NCBI GenBank assembly: GCA_017627765.1
Contig: JAGAGD010000044.1
Span: forward strand, 1-64,000
Source: Prevotella sp.
Lineage (GTDB): Bacteria > Bacteroidota > Bacteroidia > Bacteroidales > Bacteroidaceae
Direction of reading: 5' to 3'
Length of the DNA: 64,000 nt
Shown: positions 51,189-61,173 of the stretch, one piece after another
Layout of the letters: each line of letters opens with the position of its first letter
Position numbering within the stretch: position 1 is the first letter of the stretch
Program-made: the position numbers and the translations under genes
Notes under the pieces: model-generated
Told to the model about the DNA's origin: nothing
What the model saw: the letters and a program-made list of their open reading frames with translations, nothing else
The model's database searches: none

Positions 51189-53540
51189 ATGAAATTACGT
51201 ATTTCGATATTATTTTTTTTGTTTTTTATTTTGCTGCCTGTCAATGCGGTTTTGAAAGAAAGGGATTTGGAAAGCACATTGGCAATTCTTCGCAGTGAGT
51301 TGACAACATATTATCAGGAACAACAAAAACAGGAAAAAATAGGTAAGAGAGTTAAGGAGCAAGTTCGCGATCAAATGTTCGACATAATGAAGCGTAGCAA
51401 GCAAAATTCACTTATGCTATATTCACAGAAATCTGGATATGTATTTGACTTAACATATGCTTGTCACGAAGCTACTGAGATGTATCAGAAGTTTCAGCGT
51501 CAGATTCTGCCTTTCCGTACTTTGGTAGACAAAATAGATATTGAAGTTGCGCGTTATGATAGTCTGGTGACAAGTCTCAGTGAGATGCCTATAGTGATTT
51601 TAAGTGACAAGTCTAAGATTGATCGAAATGTATGTCTGACACTAGCTGTTAGCATTAAACGAACTCTGGAGGAAACACGTACACAGCTTAATGAGTATAT
51701 AGGTTATTACGAGCATACGGAAAAGGATTTGAAAATGCTCAATGATTATGCACAGAAACGGTATGCAGAAATTCAGAACAATATTTTCATTAATGGAGGC
51801 GAGAGTTATTTCCATATCCTGTCACGACTTAGAACAAATATATCGCAGACATCAGAAGCAGTAAGTGAGAAATACCAGTCTACCCGCAGGGCTAAATCTG
51901 ATTGGGATAGCCGAGTGATAATAGGTCTTTTTGTAATTATCGTTATTTATGGACTTTTTGCTGCATTGCTCAACTTGTTGTTTATCAGGGTACTTCTGCC
52001 TAAAAGATTCCGCTCTAAAGGATTCATGGCTAAGCGCACTTGCATTATAATGGCTACTACTGTTATAACTTTTGCCATTATTTTGGGAATTGTAAGGCTT
52101 ACTTGGGAACAGAACTTTATCATTATGGCAAGTAACTTATTAGTTGAATATGCTTGGCTTTTAGGAGTAATTCTATTCTCATTGCTGCTTCGTGTTAGTG
52201 GTGAACAGATAAAAAGTGCATTTCGAATTTACTCACCACTGATAGTTATTGGTTTCATTGTCATTTCATTTCGTATTATCCTAATTCCAAATGATTTAGT
52301 AAATCTGATATTTCCGCCGATATTATTGGTTTGCATGCTATGGCAATGGAGTGTGATTCGTCGTCATAATGCTAATATTCCACGCAGCGATGTCTTCTAT
52401 TCTTACATTTCGTTGGTGGTATTCATTGGTTCTGTTGTATGCTCATGGATTGGTTATACTTTGCTTTCTGTGCAGATGTTGATTTGGTGGATTATGCAGC
52501 TAACTTGTATATTAACAATAACTTGCATCCGCCAATGGACAAAATACTATGGCGATCGTAAGCATATGGCAGAGATGACTATTACTAAGACATGGGTATA
52601 TCGTCTTGTCTATAGTGTTTTTCTTCCTATTATGGGGGTTGGTTCTGTAATATTAGCAATATATTGGGCTGCTTCTGTTTTTAATCTGAGCGATTTAACA
52701 TGGAAGATTTTTTCATACGAGTTCATTGATTCTCCAAACTTTGAACTAAGTATCTTGAACATTACAATGGTAATAGTTCTCTATTTTTGTTTCTCTTATG
52801 TCAGCCAAACACTGAAAGAGCTAATATATCATTATTTTGTTCAGCATGATCCGACTACAGCAGATTCGAGAATGGTAATGGCAAGAAATATCCTTCAAGT
52901 TGTTGTGTGGGGAGCATGGTTGCTAATTTCATTATCAATTTGCCATGTAAATAACACTTGGCTTGTAGTTGTGTCAGGAGGTTTGTCTACAGGTATTGGT
53001 TTTGCCATGAAGGACATAATCGAAAATGTTTACTATGGAATTTCCCTTATGGCAGGACGCATAAAAGTAGGCGACTGGATTATATGTGATGGTATTCGTG
53101 GTAGAGTGAGCTCTATAAGTTATACAAGTACAATGCTTGAAACAACAGATGGTTCGACAATGGCTTTTCAAAATAGTCAGCTATTTACTAAGAATTATAA
53201 GAATATGACTCGCAATCATGGCTATGAACTTCATACATTAGACGTTGGTGTAGCTTACGGAACGAATATTGACAAAGCTCGTAGTCTGATTATAGATGCT
53301 GTATGTAAATTGAAATGTATAGACAAGAAACGGGGGGTAAAGGTTATTTTGCGCGAATTTGGCGATAGTTCTGTAAATTTGAAAGTTCTTGTTTGGGTGC
53401 CTGTTCAAACACAATATTCGGCTGATGGTGAAATATTAGAATGCGTCTATAATACTTTGAACGATGCAGGAATAGAAATTCCGTTCCCACAGCGTGATTT
53501 ACATATAATTAGGGACAACCAAGGCATAATGACTGAATAA
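51189..53540 (+). CDS. Large MscS-family mechanosensitive channel
   Basis: The 783-residue protein has a signal peptide (about 1-20). A charged helical exported domain (about 25-235, many Gln/Lys/Glu) follows. About ten membrane helices then run from 240 to 600. The MscS core (about 600-770) contains GGLSTGIGFAMKDIIENVYYGI, which is the pore helix and hinge, then the beta domain VGDWIICDGIRGRVSSISYTS. It would open under membrane tension to release solutes in osmotic downshock. The size and exported N-terminal domain place it in the MscK/YbdG-like large class. Confidence 0.9.
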   Translation: MKLRISILFFLFFILLPVNAVLKERDLESTLAILRSELTTYYQEQQKQEKIGKRVKEQVRDQMFDIMKRSKQNSLMLYSQKSGYVFDLTYACHEATEMYQKFQRQILPFRTLVDKIDIEVARYDSLVTSLSEMPIVILSDKSKIDRNVCLTLAVSIKRTLEETRTQLNEYIGYYEHTEKDLKMLNDYAQKRYAEIQNNIFINGGESYFHILSRLRTNISQTSEAVSEKYQSTRRAKSDWDSRVIIGLFVIIVIYGLFAALLNLLFIRVLLPKRFRSKGFMAKRTCIIMATTVITFAIILGIVRLTWEQNFIIMASNLLVEYAWLLGVILFSLLLRVSGEQIKSAFRIYSPLIVIGFIVISFRIILIPNDLVNLIFPPILLVCMLWQWSVIRRHNANIPRSDVFYSYISLVVFIGSVVCSWIGYTLLSVQMLIWWIMQLTCILTITCIRQWTKYYGDRKHMAEMTITKTWVYRLVYSVFLPIMGVGSVILAIYWAASVFNLSDLTWKIFSYEFIDSPNFELSILNITMVIVLYFCFSYVSQTLKELIYHYFVQHDPTTADSRMVMARNILQVVVWGAWLLISLSICHVNNTWLVVVSGGLSTGIGFAMKDIIENVYYGISLMAGRIKVGDWIICDGIRGRVSSISYTSTMLETTDGSTMAFQNSQLFTKNYKNMTRNHGYELHTLDVGVAYGTNIDKARSLIIDAVCKLKCIDKKRGVKVILREFGDSSVNLKVLVWVPVQTQYSADGEILECVYNTLNDAGIEIPFPQRDLHIIRDNQGIMTE

Positions 53541-53721
53541 GAAAGTTATAGGTTTTCTAACTTTTAATAGTTTTCAATATGTTTTAAATGATTATGTATT
53601 CCTTTGTTTGTTGTCCAATAATACATGAGAATATACAATTTTAGAAAAAAGTGTTAAATATTTGCAATATTCCTTGTATATTGACGTTATAAAATTAGAG
53701 AATCTTATTTAATGCTTAAAT
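53541..53721. other. Short spacer before the polysaccharide cluster
   Basis: The 181 bases are AT-rich. No terminator hairpin was found after the channel gene and no clear promoter precedes the glycosyltransferase gene. Confidence 0.4.
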
Positions 53722-54477
53722 ATGAAAATATCCATTATCACTGTAACATATAATAGTAGTCGTACTATAGAAGATACAATAAAATCAGTTCTTCAGCAGA
53801 GTTATAAGGACTATGAATATCTGGTAATTGACGGAGGTTCACAGGATAAGACTATTGATATTATAAAAAGTTATGAGCAAGAATTTGATGGTAGGTTGCG
53901 TTGGATTTCAGAAAGTGATAAAGGAATGTATGATGCTATGAATAAAGGAATAAAAATGGCATCAGGTGATGTTGTAGGAATACTAAACTCAGATGATTAT
54001 TATACAACGGCCAATGTGCTTTCTGAAATTGTTAAAGGTTTCGCTGATAGTAACATTGATGCAGTATATGGAGATATACATTTCATTCGTGATGGCCAGC
54101 CTGAGCGATGTGTACGCTATTATTCTTCACGTCTCTTCCATCGTCGTTGGCTGAGATATGGATTTATGCCAGCTCATCCTTCATTCTATGCACGCCATAA
54201 AGTGTACGACAACGCAGGTTTGTATAAAACTGATTATAAAATAGGTGCAGATTATGAAATGATGGTTAGATTGTTTCATGGACATAGAATTAAAGCTAAA
54301 TACCTGCCAATGGATTTTGTTACGATGCGGACTGGTGGGGCAAGCACGCGCAACGTTCAGAGTCGATTGACTTTAGTTCAAGAAGATGTGCGTGCTTGTC
54401 GTGAGAATGGACTCTATACAAATTCATTTCTCATCAGCATAAAGTTCATCTATAAAATATTTGGACTTAGATTATAA
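53722..54477 (+). CDS. Family 2 glycosyltransferase
   Basis: The 251-residue GT-A enzyme starts MKISIITVTYNSSRTIEDTI. It has the nucleotide-binding VIDGGSQDKT and the metal-binding acidic group in GILNSDDYY. It would transfer a sugar to a lipid-linked acceptor on the cytoplasmic face. It is the only + strand gene of the polysaccharide cluster and converges on the next GT gene with a 40-nt gap. Donor and acceptor are unknown. Confidence 0.88.
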   Translation: MKISIITVTYNSSRTIEDTIKSVLQQSYKDYEYLVIDGGSQDKTIDIIKSYEQEFDGRLRWISESDKGMYDAMNKGIKMASGDVVGILNSDDYYTTANVLSEIVKGFADSNIDAVYGDIHFIRDGQPERCVRYYSSRLFHRRWLRYGFMPAHPSFYARHKVYDNAGLYKTDYKIGADYEMMVRLFHGHRIKAKYLPMDFVTMRTGGASTRNVQSRLTLVQEDVRACRENGLYTNSFLISIKFIYKIFGLRL

Positions 54478-54517
54478 TGATTTTCAATTTAGCATAAAAC
54501 TTGAAAAGTATATTTTT

Positions 54518-55306
54518 TTATTTTTTCGGTTTCTCTTTTGGTGACCATATTCCTTTAAACATATACCAGATAGCTGCAGGAATAGAAACATCGAATAGTT
54601 TACGTTTTGCAAATGCGTATTCTATACAATAAATTGTTGCCATAGGCCAACCAAGGATGCGTCGAATAGCCCATCCTCTATCAAGAAAGTATTGTTTGTT
54701 GTATCCACTAAACCATTGTGAAGCACTTTCTGGATCTAATGATGCTATTTGAATAGGAACAAATTGTATCCATAATTTGTTTTTTAAGCAATCATGTAAG
54801 AACATAGTTTCTTCTTGTCCTCCATTGCCTGTACCTGATCCCATCATTTCATCAAAACGAATACCTTTTTCCTTGATCTTGGCACGTCTGAATGAAATCA
54901 TCCAACTTGATCCCTTTAGAAAGGTTAATGATCCCATTCTATATGCCTTTTCTGGATATCTCTTTCCTGAGTTTCCTATCTTGAACAGTATTACGTCTGC
55001 TTGTGGATAATCGTTATATGCTTTAAGTATTTTATCCTGATAGTCATCTTCGAACCACTCATCGTCGTCACTTATTTGGCAAATGTCTGCATTGGAATTA
55101 TCTAAACACATATTGCGGCTTTTTGATAGTCCTCTTTCTGTAGTACATATCATTCTCGCATTTGCATTTGCTCCTTTAATATTTTTTTCTATATATTCAT
55201 TATGGTCACATTGGTTTACAATAAGTACATTCCCTTTTATATTAGAACGTTCAACTATACTCATGTCCTTTTCGTGCATACATGATAAAATAATTTCAAG
55301 TGTCAT
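54518..55306 (-). CDS. Divergent family 2 glycosyltransferase
   Basis: The 262-residue protein has a weakly conserved start (MTLEIILSCMHEKD). The GT-A landmarks TERGLSKSRNMCLDN and the metal site ICQISDDDEWF are clear. A GQEE motif later (GNGGQEETMFLHD) fits the catalytic base region. It is the last gene of the - strand polysaccharide operon, 9 nt after the previous GT. Specificity unknown. Confidence 0.8.
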   Translation of the reverse strand: MTLEIILSCMHEKDMSIVERSNIKGNVLIVNQCDHNEYIEKNIKGANANARMICTTERGLSKSRNMCLDNSNADICQISDDDEWFEDDYQDKILKAYNDYPQADVILFKIGNSGKRYPEKAYRMGSLTFLKGSSWMISFRRAKIKEKGIRFDEMMGSGTGNGGQEETMFLHDCLKNKLWIQFVPIQIASLDPESASQWFSGYNKQYFLDRGWAIRRILGWPMATIYCIEYAFAKRKLFDVSIPAAIWYMFKGIWSPKEKPKK

Positions 55307-55315
55307 TTTTTTATT

Positions 55316-56215
55316 TTAATTTGTTTGATTTTTCATTTTTACAAGTTCTCTATGGTATTCTGTTAGCATATCATACCATTCTGTAGATTTTCCATATAAG
55401 TGAACTTTTATCCATTCTCGGAAAAGTCTACAATTGCACATTCCTATCAGATTTTTGATAGTTTTTCTTCGTGGATATCCTTTTTTTTCATTTTGTATTA
55501 TTGCAACTTTTGCCATTGTCATTTCATATGGTAAGTCTGCTTTTCTATCAGCGCATAAGTGTAGGTATTTTATGTTTTTATTATATTTGAAATGTCTACC
55601 AAACTTGTGTGTTATTCTATAGTGAATATCATCTTCTTCTCCATACATAAAAATACTTTCATCAAACAATCCAACTTTTTCAAATTTCTCTTTGTTAATG
55701 AAAAAGCATGAACCAGAAAAATACATATATTGTGGTAAGTACCATTCTAAACGATTAAATATTGCTTCTATAAATGTACGTAAGTATCCGTTCATCATAT
55801 ATGTACAACAAAATGAACTATGACTTTCTTTTGTATGAGAATACATTTGTTTCATTCCATACATGCAAAGTTCTTTGTCTTTCTCAAATGCTTTTAAAGG
55901 TTCTTTAATAAATGGTGTGATCATTCTTACATCAGGATTCATTATTAAAATAATAGGAGCTGATGCTTTTCTTATCCCAATATTATTTCCTTGTCCGTAT
56001 CCTCCATTTTTTGTATTTTGTATCAGTATTATATCGTCGCCATATAACTTCGTTATTTTTTTGAACATTATATCTGTGTGATTGCTATTATTATCAACAA
56101 TAATTAATTCTAAATCTTTTTCTGGGATATCGCAAAATCGCTTGATTGATTCTATACAGTCATAGATATCGCGTTCAGAATTATATGTTACAATTATTAT
56201 AGATATTTTCTTCAT
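55316..56215 (-). CDS. Family 2 glycosyltransferase, rhamnosyltransferase-like
   Basis: The 299-residue protein starts MKKISIIIVTYNSERDIYDC, followed by VDNNSNHTD, NGGYGQGNNIGI and LIMNPDVRM. This is the NPD-type metal site of rhamnosyltransferase-like GT2 enzymes. The later FYGEEDD-like MYGEEDDIHYR is the catalytic region. Its start overlaps the end of the upstream GT gene by 35 nt. The coding sequence is markedly AT-rich. Confidence 0.88.
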   Translation of the reverse strand: MKKISIIIVTYNSERDIYDCIESIKRFCDIPEKDLELIIVDNNSNHTDIMFKKITKLYGDDIILIQNTKNGGYGQGNNIGIRKASAPIILIMNPDVRMITPFIKEPLKAFEKDKELCMYGMKQMYSHTKESHSSFCCTYMMNGYLRTFIEAIFNRLEWYLPQYMYFSGSCFFINKEKFEKVGLFDESIFMYGEEDDIHYRITHKFGRHFKYNKNIKYLHLCADRKADLPYEMTMAKVAIIQNEKKGYPRRKTIKNLIGMCNCRLFREWIKVHLYGKSTEWYDMLTEYHRELVKMKNQTN

Positions 56216-57257
56216 AGTATTGTGTCTTTTTATTACGGATTCTTTTTGAGATGATGTAATTTCGTATTTCCCTTTTTAATAAAAAAGATAGCATCGCAAA
56301 TTGTCTTGCTCTTTTTTCAGGTATTAACTTAGATAATAATATGCTTATTATTAATTGCCTCTTAAATGCTTTTGCATAAATTGGGGAGTACTTGGATATA
56401 GTTGATATCAAACAGTTTGCAAATTCACGATCAATGTGTCCATATGTCATTTTGCAATATATCTGTAGGACACCTTCATATATGTATTTATCATATTTGT
56501 GATTGTATTTTTTTTGGATATTACGGTAGAAGTTATTAATAGCATAAATATGGCTTTTTTGATGATGGCTTGACATTATTTTATGTGAAACAGATTCTGT
56601 GTTATCTGATGTTCTATAGCCATAGTCTGGTTTACTATGTGCATAGACATAGGTTAAATCGGAAAGTAATGATTTTAAATTAAAATCAGCATCTTGAAGA
56701 GATAATAAGTTAGTATCCCATATAAGTTTGTGATCTTTTATAGAACTAAGTCTGTATATGTTATTCCAAACAACATATGGCAACGTTCTTCGAGCAAAAG
56801 CCTTAATATCATCACCATAAATAGGATATCCAAAAATGCATGAAGTTGTTTTATCAGAAAAAACACCATTTGTAAAATCACCCGATGGGAATATGACAAA
56901 GTCAACTTCTGGGTGTTTCTCGATTTCTTGCACTCTTTGTTCTAAACAGTATGGTTGTATATAATCATCAGAGTCGAAAAAGACAATATATTTTCCCTTA
57001 GCCAGTTCTATTCCTATGTTTCTACAAGTCTGAGCTCCTTTTGGTTCCCTGTTTCTCTTAATAAAATGTATTCTTTCATCCCTTTCATAGTGTTTAAGGT
57101 AGTTTCTGGTTTCATTATCAGCCCCATCGTCTATAGCTAAAAGTTCCCAATTATCAAAAGTATTAGCTAATATGCTATCAATCATAATACTTACCATTTC
57201 TTTCTTATTGAAGAAAGGCATTACAATTGTTAGAATAGGGTTGCAGGTTGCTTTCAT
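56181..57257 (-). CDS. Family 2 glycosyltransferase
   Basis: The 358-residue protein has ILTIVMPFFNKKEMVSIMID, AIDDGADNET and YIVFFDSDDYIQPYCLEQR, the GT-A fold with the DSDD metal site. A helical C-terminal region of about 130 residues, rich in Tyr and Lys, follows. It lies 6 nt after the polymerase-like gene and overlaps the next GT by 35 nt. AT-rich; sugar specificity unknown. Confidence 0.87.
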   Translation of the reverse strand: MKATCNPILTIVMPFFNKKEMVSIMIDSILANTFDNWELLAIDDGADNETRNYLKHYERDERIHFIKRNREPKGAQTCRNIGIELAKGKYIVFFDSDDYIQPYCLEQRVQEIEKHPEVDFVIFPSGDFTNGVFSDKTTSCIFGYPIYGDDIKAFARRTLPYVVWNNIYRLSSIKDHKLIWDTNLLSLQDADFNLKSLLSDLTYVYAHSKPDYGYRTSDNTESVSHKIMSSHHQKSHIYAINNFYRNIQKKYNHKYDKYIYEGVLQIYCKMTYGHIDREFANCLISTISKYSPIYAKAFKRQLIISILLSKLIPEKRARQFAMLSFLLKREIRNYIISKRIRNKKTQYYEENIYNNCNI

Positions 57258-57263
57258 CTTTTT

Positions 57264-58478
57264 TCAAATTGTTGCTAAGTTATTATCTTTTTGATTTTCC
57301 TTTTCTATTTTTTTACTTTGCCATATATTATCAAGTTCTGGATAATAATATGCCAATGTAAGTAAATAAAAAATAAAAAAATAGGGATATACCTCCATTG
57401 TCATCATGAATAGCAGAGTGGTGATTCCCATCATCAGTGTTACAGATGTTTTATCCGTATATCGCATCAGATGTTTTACTGCATATATGAAAAGGGCAAT
57501 GAACAAAAACATAAGTACTAAACCTCCATTTATGAGGATTCCATAGATAAAATTGTGCGGACCTTTTGCAAAAGAATCCATATTAGAAACATACCATTCA
57601 TTATCAACAATGCCGTAACCGATGATTGGTGACTGGGCGAATAGTTCGCCTGCTGATGACCACATTCTTGTTCTGTTAGTAAATGTAAGGTCTTTGCCCA
57701 TTACATCCTTAATAATGTAAGACGCAATCTCATTATTATGAAGTCCTTCACCTGGGAAACATACAAAGCACTGGAAAAGAATGTAGAAAATAAAGAAACT
57801 AATAACTCCTATTTTTTGCAGTTTTACAGAAGGAACAAGGCAGAATATAGTTAAAAGCCCTATGCATGATAATGCAGTTGTTGAACCAACAATAGCAAGG
57901 GTAATAATGGATAAGATTGTTACTAAAATAGTATTAAATAGCCAACGCTTGCCAAACCTGATGCATAGAAAGTTTGAAACAATAGCACAAAGTAGTCTGC
58001 ATCCCATCTGATTATAATTACCACCTAATATATAACTGTCAAAAGCGTCTTCTGCTGCAAACATCCAGTCTGGAAACATAAGCATAAGACCTATATTTGC
58101 ATAAACACACAACGAAAATGTAAGTGCTGTGGTTTTTAGAAAAATAGACAAATCATTCTTAAAATAGTTAGTCAACATTAGAAGTAAGAATATTTCAGCA
58201 GAGCGATAAATCGCATTTTTATAATCGGTATTATTAATAAAAGAAAAGGAAATCAATAATATAAAGAAGATAAATGACAAAAGGCCGAATACGCTCATCT
58301 CTTTGCGAACTATATATAAACATCCCATTATTAGGAAGTTTAGTAGTGTTAGTCCCAATGCAAGATATGAAAAGCCTTGAAGAAAACCAAACACAGTAAA
58401 TGAGACAGTTACCTGAACAATAAGTATACTGCTCATAAACCGTTGCATTAGTGGAAGTTCTGTAAAATTGATTGTCAT
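57264..58478 (-). CDS. O-antigen ligase/polymerase-like membrane protein (Wzy candidate)
   Basis: The 404-residue protein has about 11 membrane helices. A large external loop with GKDLTFTNRTRMWSSAGELF and GYGIVDNEWYV (about 230-300) resembles the RxxxW region of the Wzy/WaaL family. Such enzymes polymerise lipid-linked repeat units on the periplasmic side. Its place between flippase and glycosyltransferases supports a polymerase role. Confidence 0.82.
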   Translation of the reverse strand: MTINFTELPLMQRFMSSILIVQVTVSFTVFGFLQGFSYLALGLTLLNFLIMGCLYIVRKEMSVFGLLSFIFFILLISFSFINNTDYKNAIYRSAEIFLLLMLTNYFKNDLSIFLKTTALTFSLCVYANIGLMLMFPDWMFAAEDAFDSYILGGNYNQMGCRLLCAIVSNFLCIRFGKRWLFNTILVTILSIITLAIVGSTTALSCIGLLTIFCLVPSVKLQKIGVISFFIFYILFQCFVCFPGEGLHNNEIASYIIKDVMGKDLTFTNRTRMWSSAGELFAQSPIIGYGIVDNEWYVSNMDSFAKGPHNFIYGILINGGLVLMFLFIALFIYAVKHLMRYTDKTSVTLMMGITTLLFMMTMEVYPYFFIFYLLTLAYYYPELDNIWQSKKIEKENQKDNNLATI

Positions 58479-58524
58479 TTATTATGATTTTTTATATCGT
58501 AATTTTTGAAAACTGCCCTTTCAA

Positions 58525-60048
58525 TCATTGTTGGTGTGGGGTTATATTCAAAATTCTCATTGCTTCTTTTTTTTCTCCTTTTGAGAGTGCAGTTAGCCAA
58601 ATAAACATAATATTTATAAATACACAGACTATGAATGTCACTATAAATCTGAATTTAAAATCAAATAAGTTAACCATAAATGCTGCTGTCGCAATTGAAC
58701 TCAAGGTTGGGATTGCAATTCTTAAGAAAACTTTGTTAACAAACATTCTAATTGATAGACCAGCAGTTTTCTTTAAAAATGGTAAGCGCATCATAGCACA
58801 AATAAATTCAAAAACAATATAGCAAATCATAACAGATACAACAGGAAAACCGCTTTTTAGGCAAATCCATGCTGCAGGAAGTGTCATGACTTTAATTGTA
58901 TTTATGGTAATTGAATAATTGCGTATTTTGCCTATAGCCTGATTTGCAGTTCCAAGTCCTATTGTTAACTGATCGCAAACTGCGGTTAATAACACAAAAC
59001 TACAGAGTGTTGTAGCGTTAGGGGGAACCTTACCAAGCCAGATATTAAGTATTTGTGGCATTTCAAAAACAATAGGAATAACAACCATTGCAAGCATTAG
59101 ATATGCATATTTACTTGTTTGAGCTGCTAATGCAAGCATTTTTTTGCGATTGCCTGCACCTTCAGCTTTTACAACCTGTGGACTCATAGCATTCATGATA
59201 GCTTGCGCAACAAATTGTACAGAACCATAGATTTGGGTAGCTATGCCATAAGAAGAATTTATAATGACACCGAAAAATCTATTTAATAGCAATGCAACAC
59301 CTTGGGTTCTTGCTAAGATACATCCTGTACTGTATATTGTCCAACCTGCAAATCCCATAAGTTGTTTTATATGTTTACGATTTATTAATTTTATAGATGG
59401 AAATAATACCGTTTCTTCATACTTGAATTTTGCATATATGGAAAAAGAAAATAAGTTAAATAGCATTATACCTGCCATCATGCAAGCATAAATAATAAGT
59501 CTGTCTTTATCTATAAACATCAACCAAATAGCAAGAAGTAATTTAAAAATACCATCCAAAACATCAATAATTGATATATAAATTATATTTTCATGTGCAA
59601 TAAATAGAGCTCTAAATGGGGCATATAAGAATGTGAGACACAATGTGATAATAGTCAGGTAGTATACCACTTTAGCTATATCTATGTTTTCTGGGGCGAT
59701 ATTTAGAAAAACATTGAAAAGTAAGGGAGTTATAGCATATAGAATGATAAATAGCAAGATGCATATTACAATGTGAAGAAAAAGAGAATTGGAAAATATT
59801 TTTTTTATATTTTCCATATCATCTTTTCCGTGATAGAATGATATATGCCTTTGAGTTGTAGTAACCATAGCATTGGTTACGAAACCAAGCATCGCTACTT
59901 GTCCTGCAACAAGAGAATATATACCATAATCACTATGTCCTAACGCTTGAAGTATAAGACGTGTGGAATATAGGGACAAACAGATGTTAAATAGTGATCT
60001 GACATGTTGTGCTATGGTGTTAACTACTGCTCTTTTTGTTGAGTTCAT
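58525..60048 (-). CDS. Polysaccharide flippase (Wzx-like)
   Basis: The 507-residue protein has about 14 membrane helices. The N-terminus (VNTIAQHVRSLFNICLSLYS) and the basic cytoplasmic loops are those of the MATE/MVF-type polysaccharide transporters. It would flip undecaprenyl-linked repeat units across the inner membrane. It lies between the Wzz and polymerase genes with short gaps (24 and 46 nt). Confidence 0.88.
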   Translation of the reverse strand: MNSTKRAVVNTIAQHVRSLFNICLSLYSTRLILQALGHSDYGIYSLVAGQVAMLGFVTNAMVTTTQRHISFYHGKDDMENIKKIFSNSLFLHIVICILLFIILYAITPLLFNVFLNIAPENIDIAKVVYYLTIITLCLTFLYAPFRALFIAHENIIYISIIDVLDGIFKLLLAIWLMFIDKDRLIIYACMMAGIMLFNLFSFSIYAKFKYEETVLFPSIKLINRKHIKQLMGFAGWTIYSTGCILARTQGVALLLNRFFGVIINSSYGIATQIYGSVQFVAQAIMNAMSPQVVKAEGAGNRKKMLALAAQTSKYAYLMLAMVVIPIVFEMPQILNIWLGKVPPNATTLCSFVLLTAVCDQLTIGLGTANQAIGKIRNYSITINTIKVMTLPAAWICLKSGFPVVSVMICYIVFEFICAMMRLPFLKKTAGLSIRMFVNKVFLRIAIPTLSSIATAAFMVNLFDFKFRFIVTFIVCVFINIMFIWLTALSKGEKKEAMRILNITPHQQ

Positions 60049-60072
60049 TATTTTTTGTTGATAAATTACAAT

Positions 60073-61128
60073 TTATCCAATAATGGCTTGTTTTATATCA
60101 TCTTTCATTATGTATAAAATACATCCAAAGAATGCAAAAAACAGCATACCAATAACAAAGAACATACGCTTAGGACCTGCTGGTTTTATTGGCACCGCAG
60201 CGCCTTTTATCATTGTAAATGCAGGTGTACGTTCTTGCACCTTGGCACGTGCAGCTTGAAGTTGTGTACTATATGTAGTATAAGCATTGTATTTAAGCTG
60301 CATGTCATTCTCTAAATCCTCTTGCTTAGAACGAAAGCTTTGAAGTATTACATCGGTATTCGCATCGGCATAGTTTCCATATAATTGTCGAGCACGTTCA
60401 TATTCTTGTTTAGCATTTGATGCTAATTTCTCATAATAATTTAAATCAATTCTTGCTTTATTTGTTCTATATTCTGTGATAAACTGTTGTAATTTAATTC
60501 TTACTGAATCAGCTACAGTTTTGCAAACTAATGGGTCTTGGTCTTTCACAGAAATATTAATGATTGCAGTTTTTTTATCAACACTAATAGTTATGTTGCT
60601 TCTTAACTTGTTGATAAGGTCGTTGTCTCTCCTTGAAAGGTTATATGGGTTAAACTCATTTTTTTTCCCGTCTTTATTATCTTTATCTTTTGGAAAAAGA
60701 CTTTTTATCCAATTAAATGGAACTCCCCATGGAGAATGTTTCTGATAATTCTTTAAGTAGTCATAGTAATCAGTGTCAATTTCTCCGTCTGAAGTGCGTA
60801 TCTTTATTTTTGATAGCTTAAATGCAAACCCGTTATCCTCCAACAAATCAGGGTAGAGTAGTGGAGATATAGCGTCAGATGTTTGCATCTGGTCAATATC
60901 AAAACCGAATGAAGATGCCAAAGAACTAAGCGAACCTCCCCCCATCGAATTATCTGTTTCAGGAGCAAGACTTAGTCCAGTTTGATAATATCTTGGTTGG
61001 AAGAATATATAAATGCATGAAATAACGAACACAATAGGCAAAGTTTTATAAAAGACGCTGCGTCTATTTATAATTTTGCGAACAACTTTTTTTAGGTCAA
61101 TAACTTCATTATTCTTTATAGATGCCAT
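60073..61128 (-). CDS. Chain-length determinant protein (Wzz-like)
   Basis: The 351-residue protein has a membrane helix at about 27-47 and another at about 326-345. A mostly helical periplasmic domain lies between them. The second helix is preceded by the proline-rich VPIKPAGPKRMFF segment typical of Wzz/PCP proteins. It controls polymer length with Wzy. No tyrosine-kinase domain is fused. It lies 45 nt after the export protein gene. Confidence 0.88.
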   Translation of the reverse strand: MASIKNNEVIDLKKVVRKIINRRSVFYKTLPIVFVISCIYIFFQPRYYQTGLSLAPETDNSMGGGSLSSLASSFGFDIDQMQTSDAISPLLYPDLLEDNGFAFKLSKIKIRTSDGEIDTDYYDYLKNYQKHSPWGVPFNWIKSLFPKDKDNKDGKKNEFNPYNLSRRDNDLINKLRSNITISVDKKTAIINISVKDQDPLVCKTVADSVRIKLQQFITEYRTNKARIDLNYYEKLASNAKQEYERARQLYGNYADANTDVILQSFRSKQEDLENDMQLKYNAYTTYSTQLQAARAKVQERTPAFTMIKGAAVPIKPAGPKRMFFVIGMLFFAFFGCILYIMKDDIKQAIIG

Positions 61129-61173
61129 GACTTATTATTTATTGACTTGTTATTTATATATAATTACTGTCTT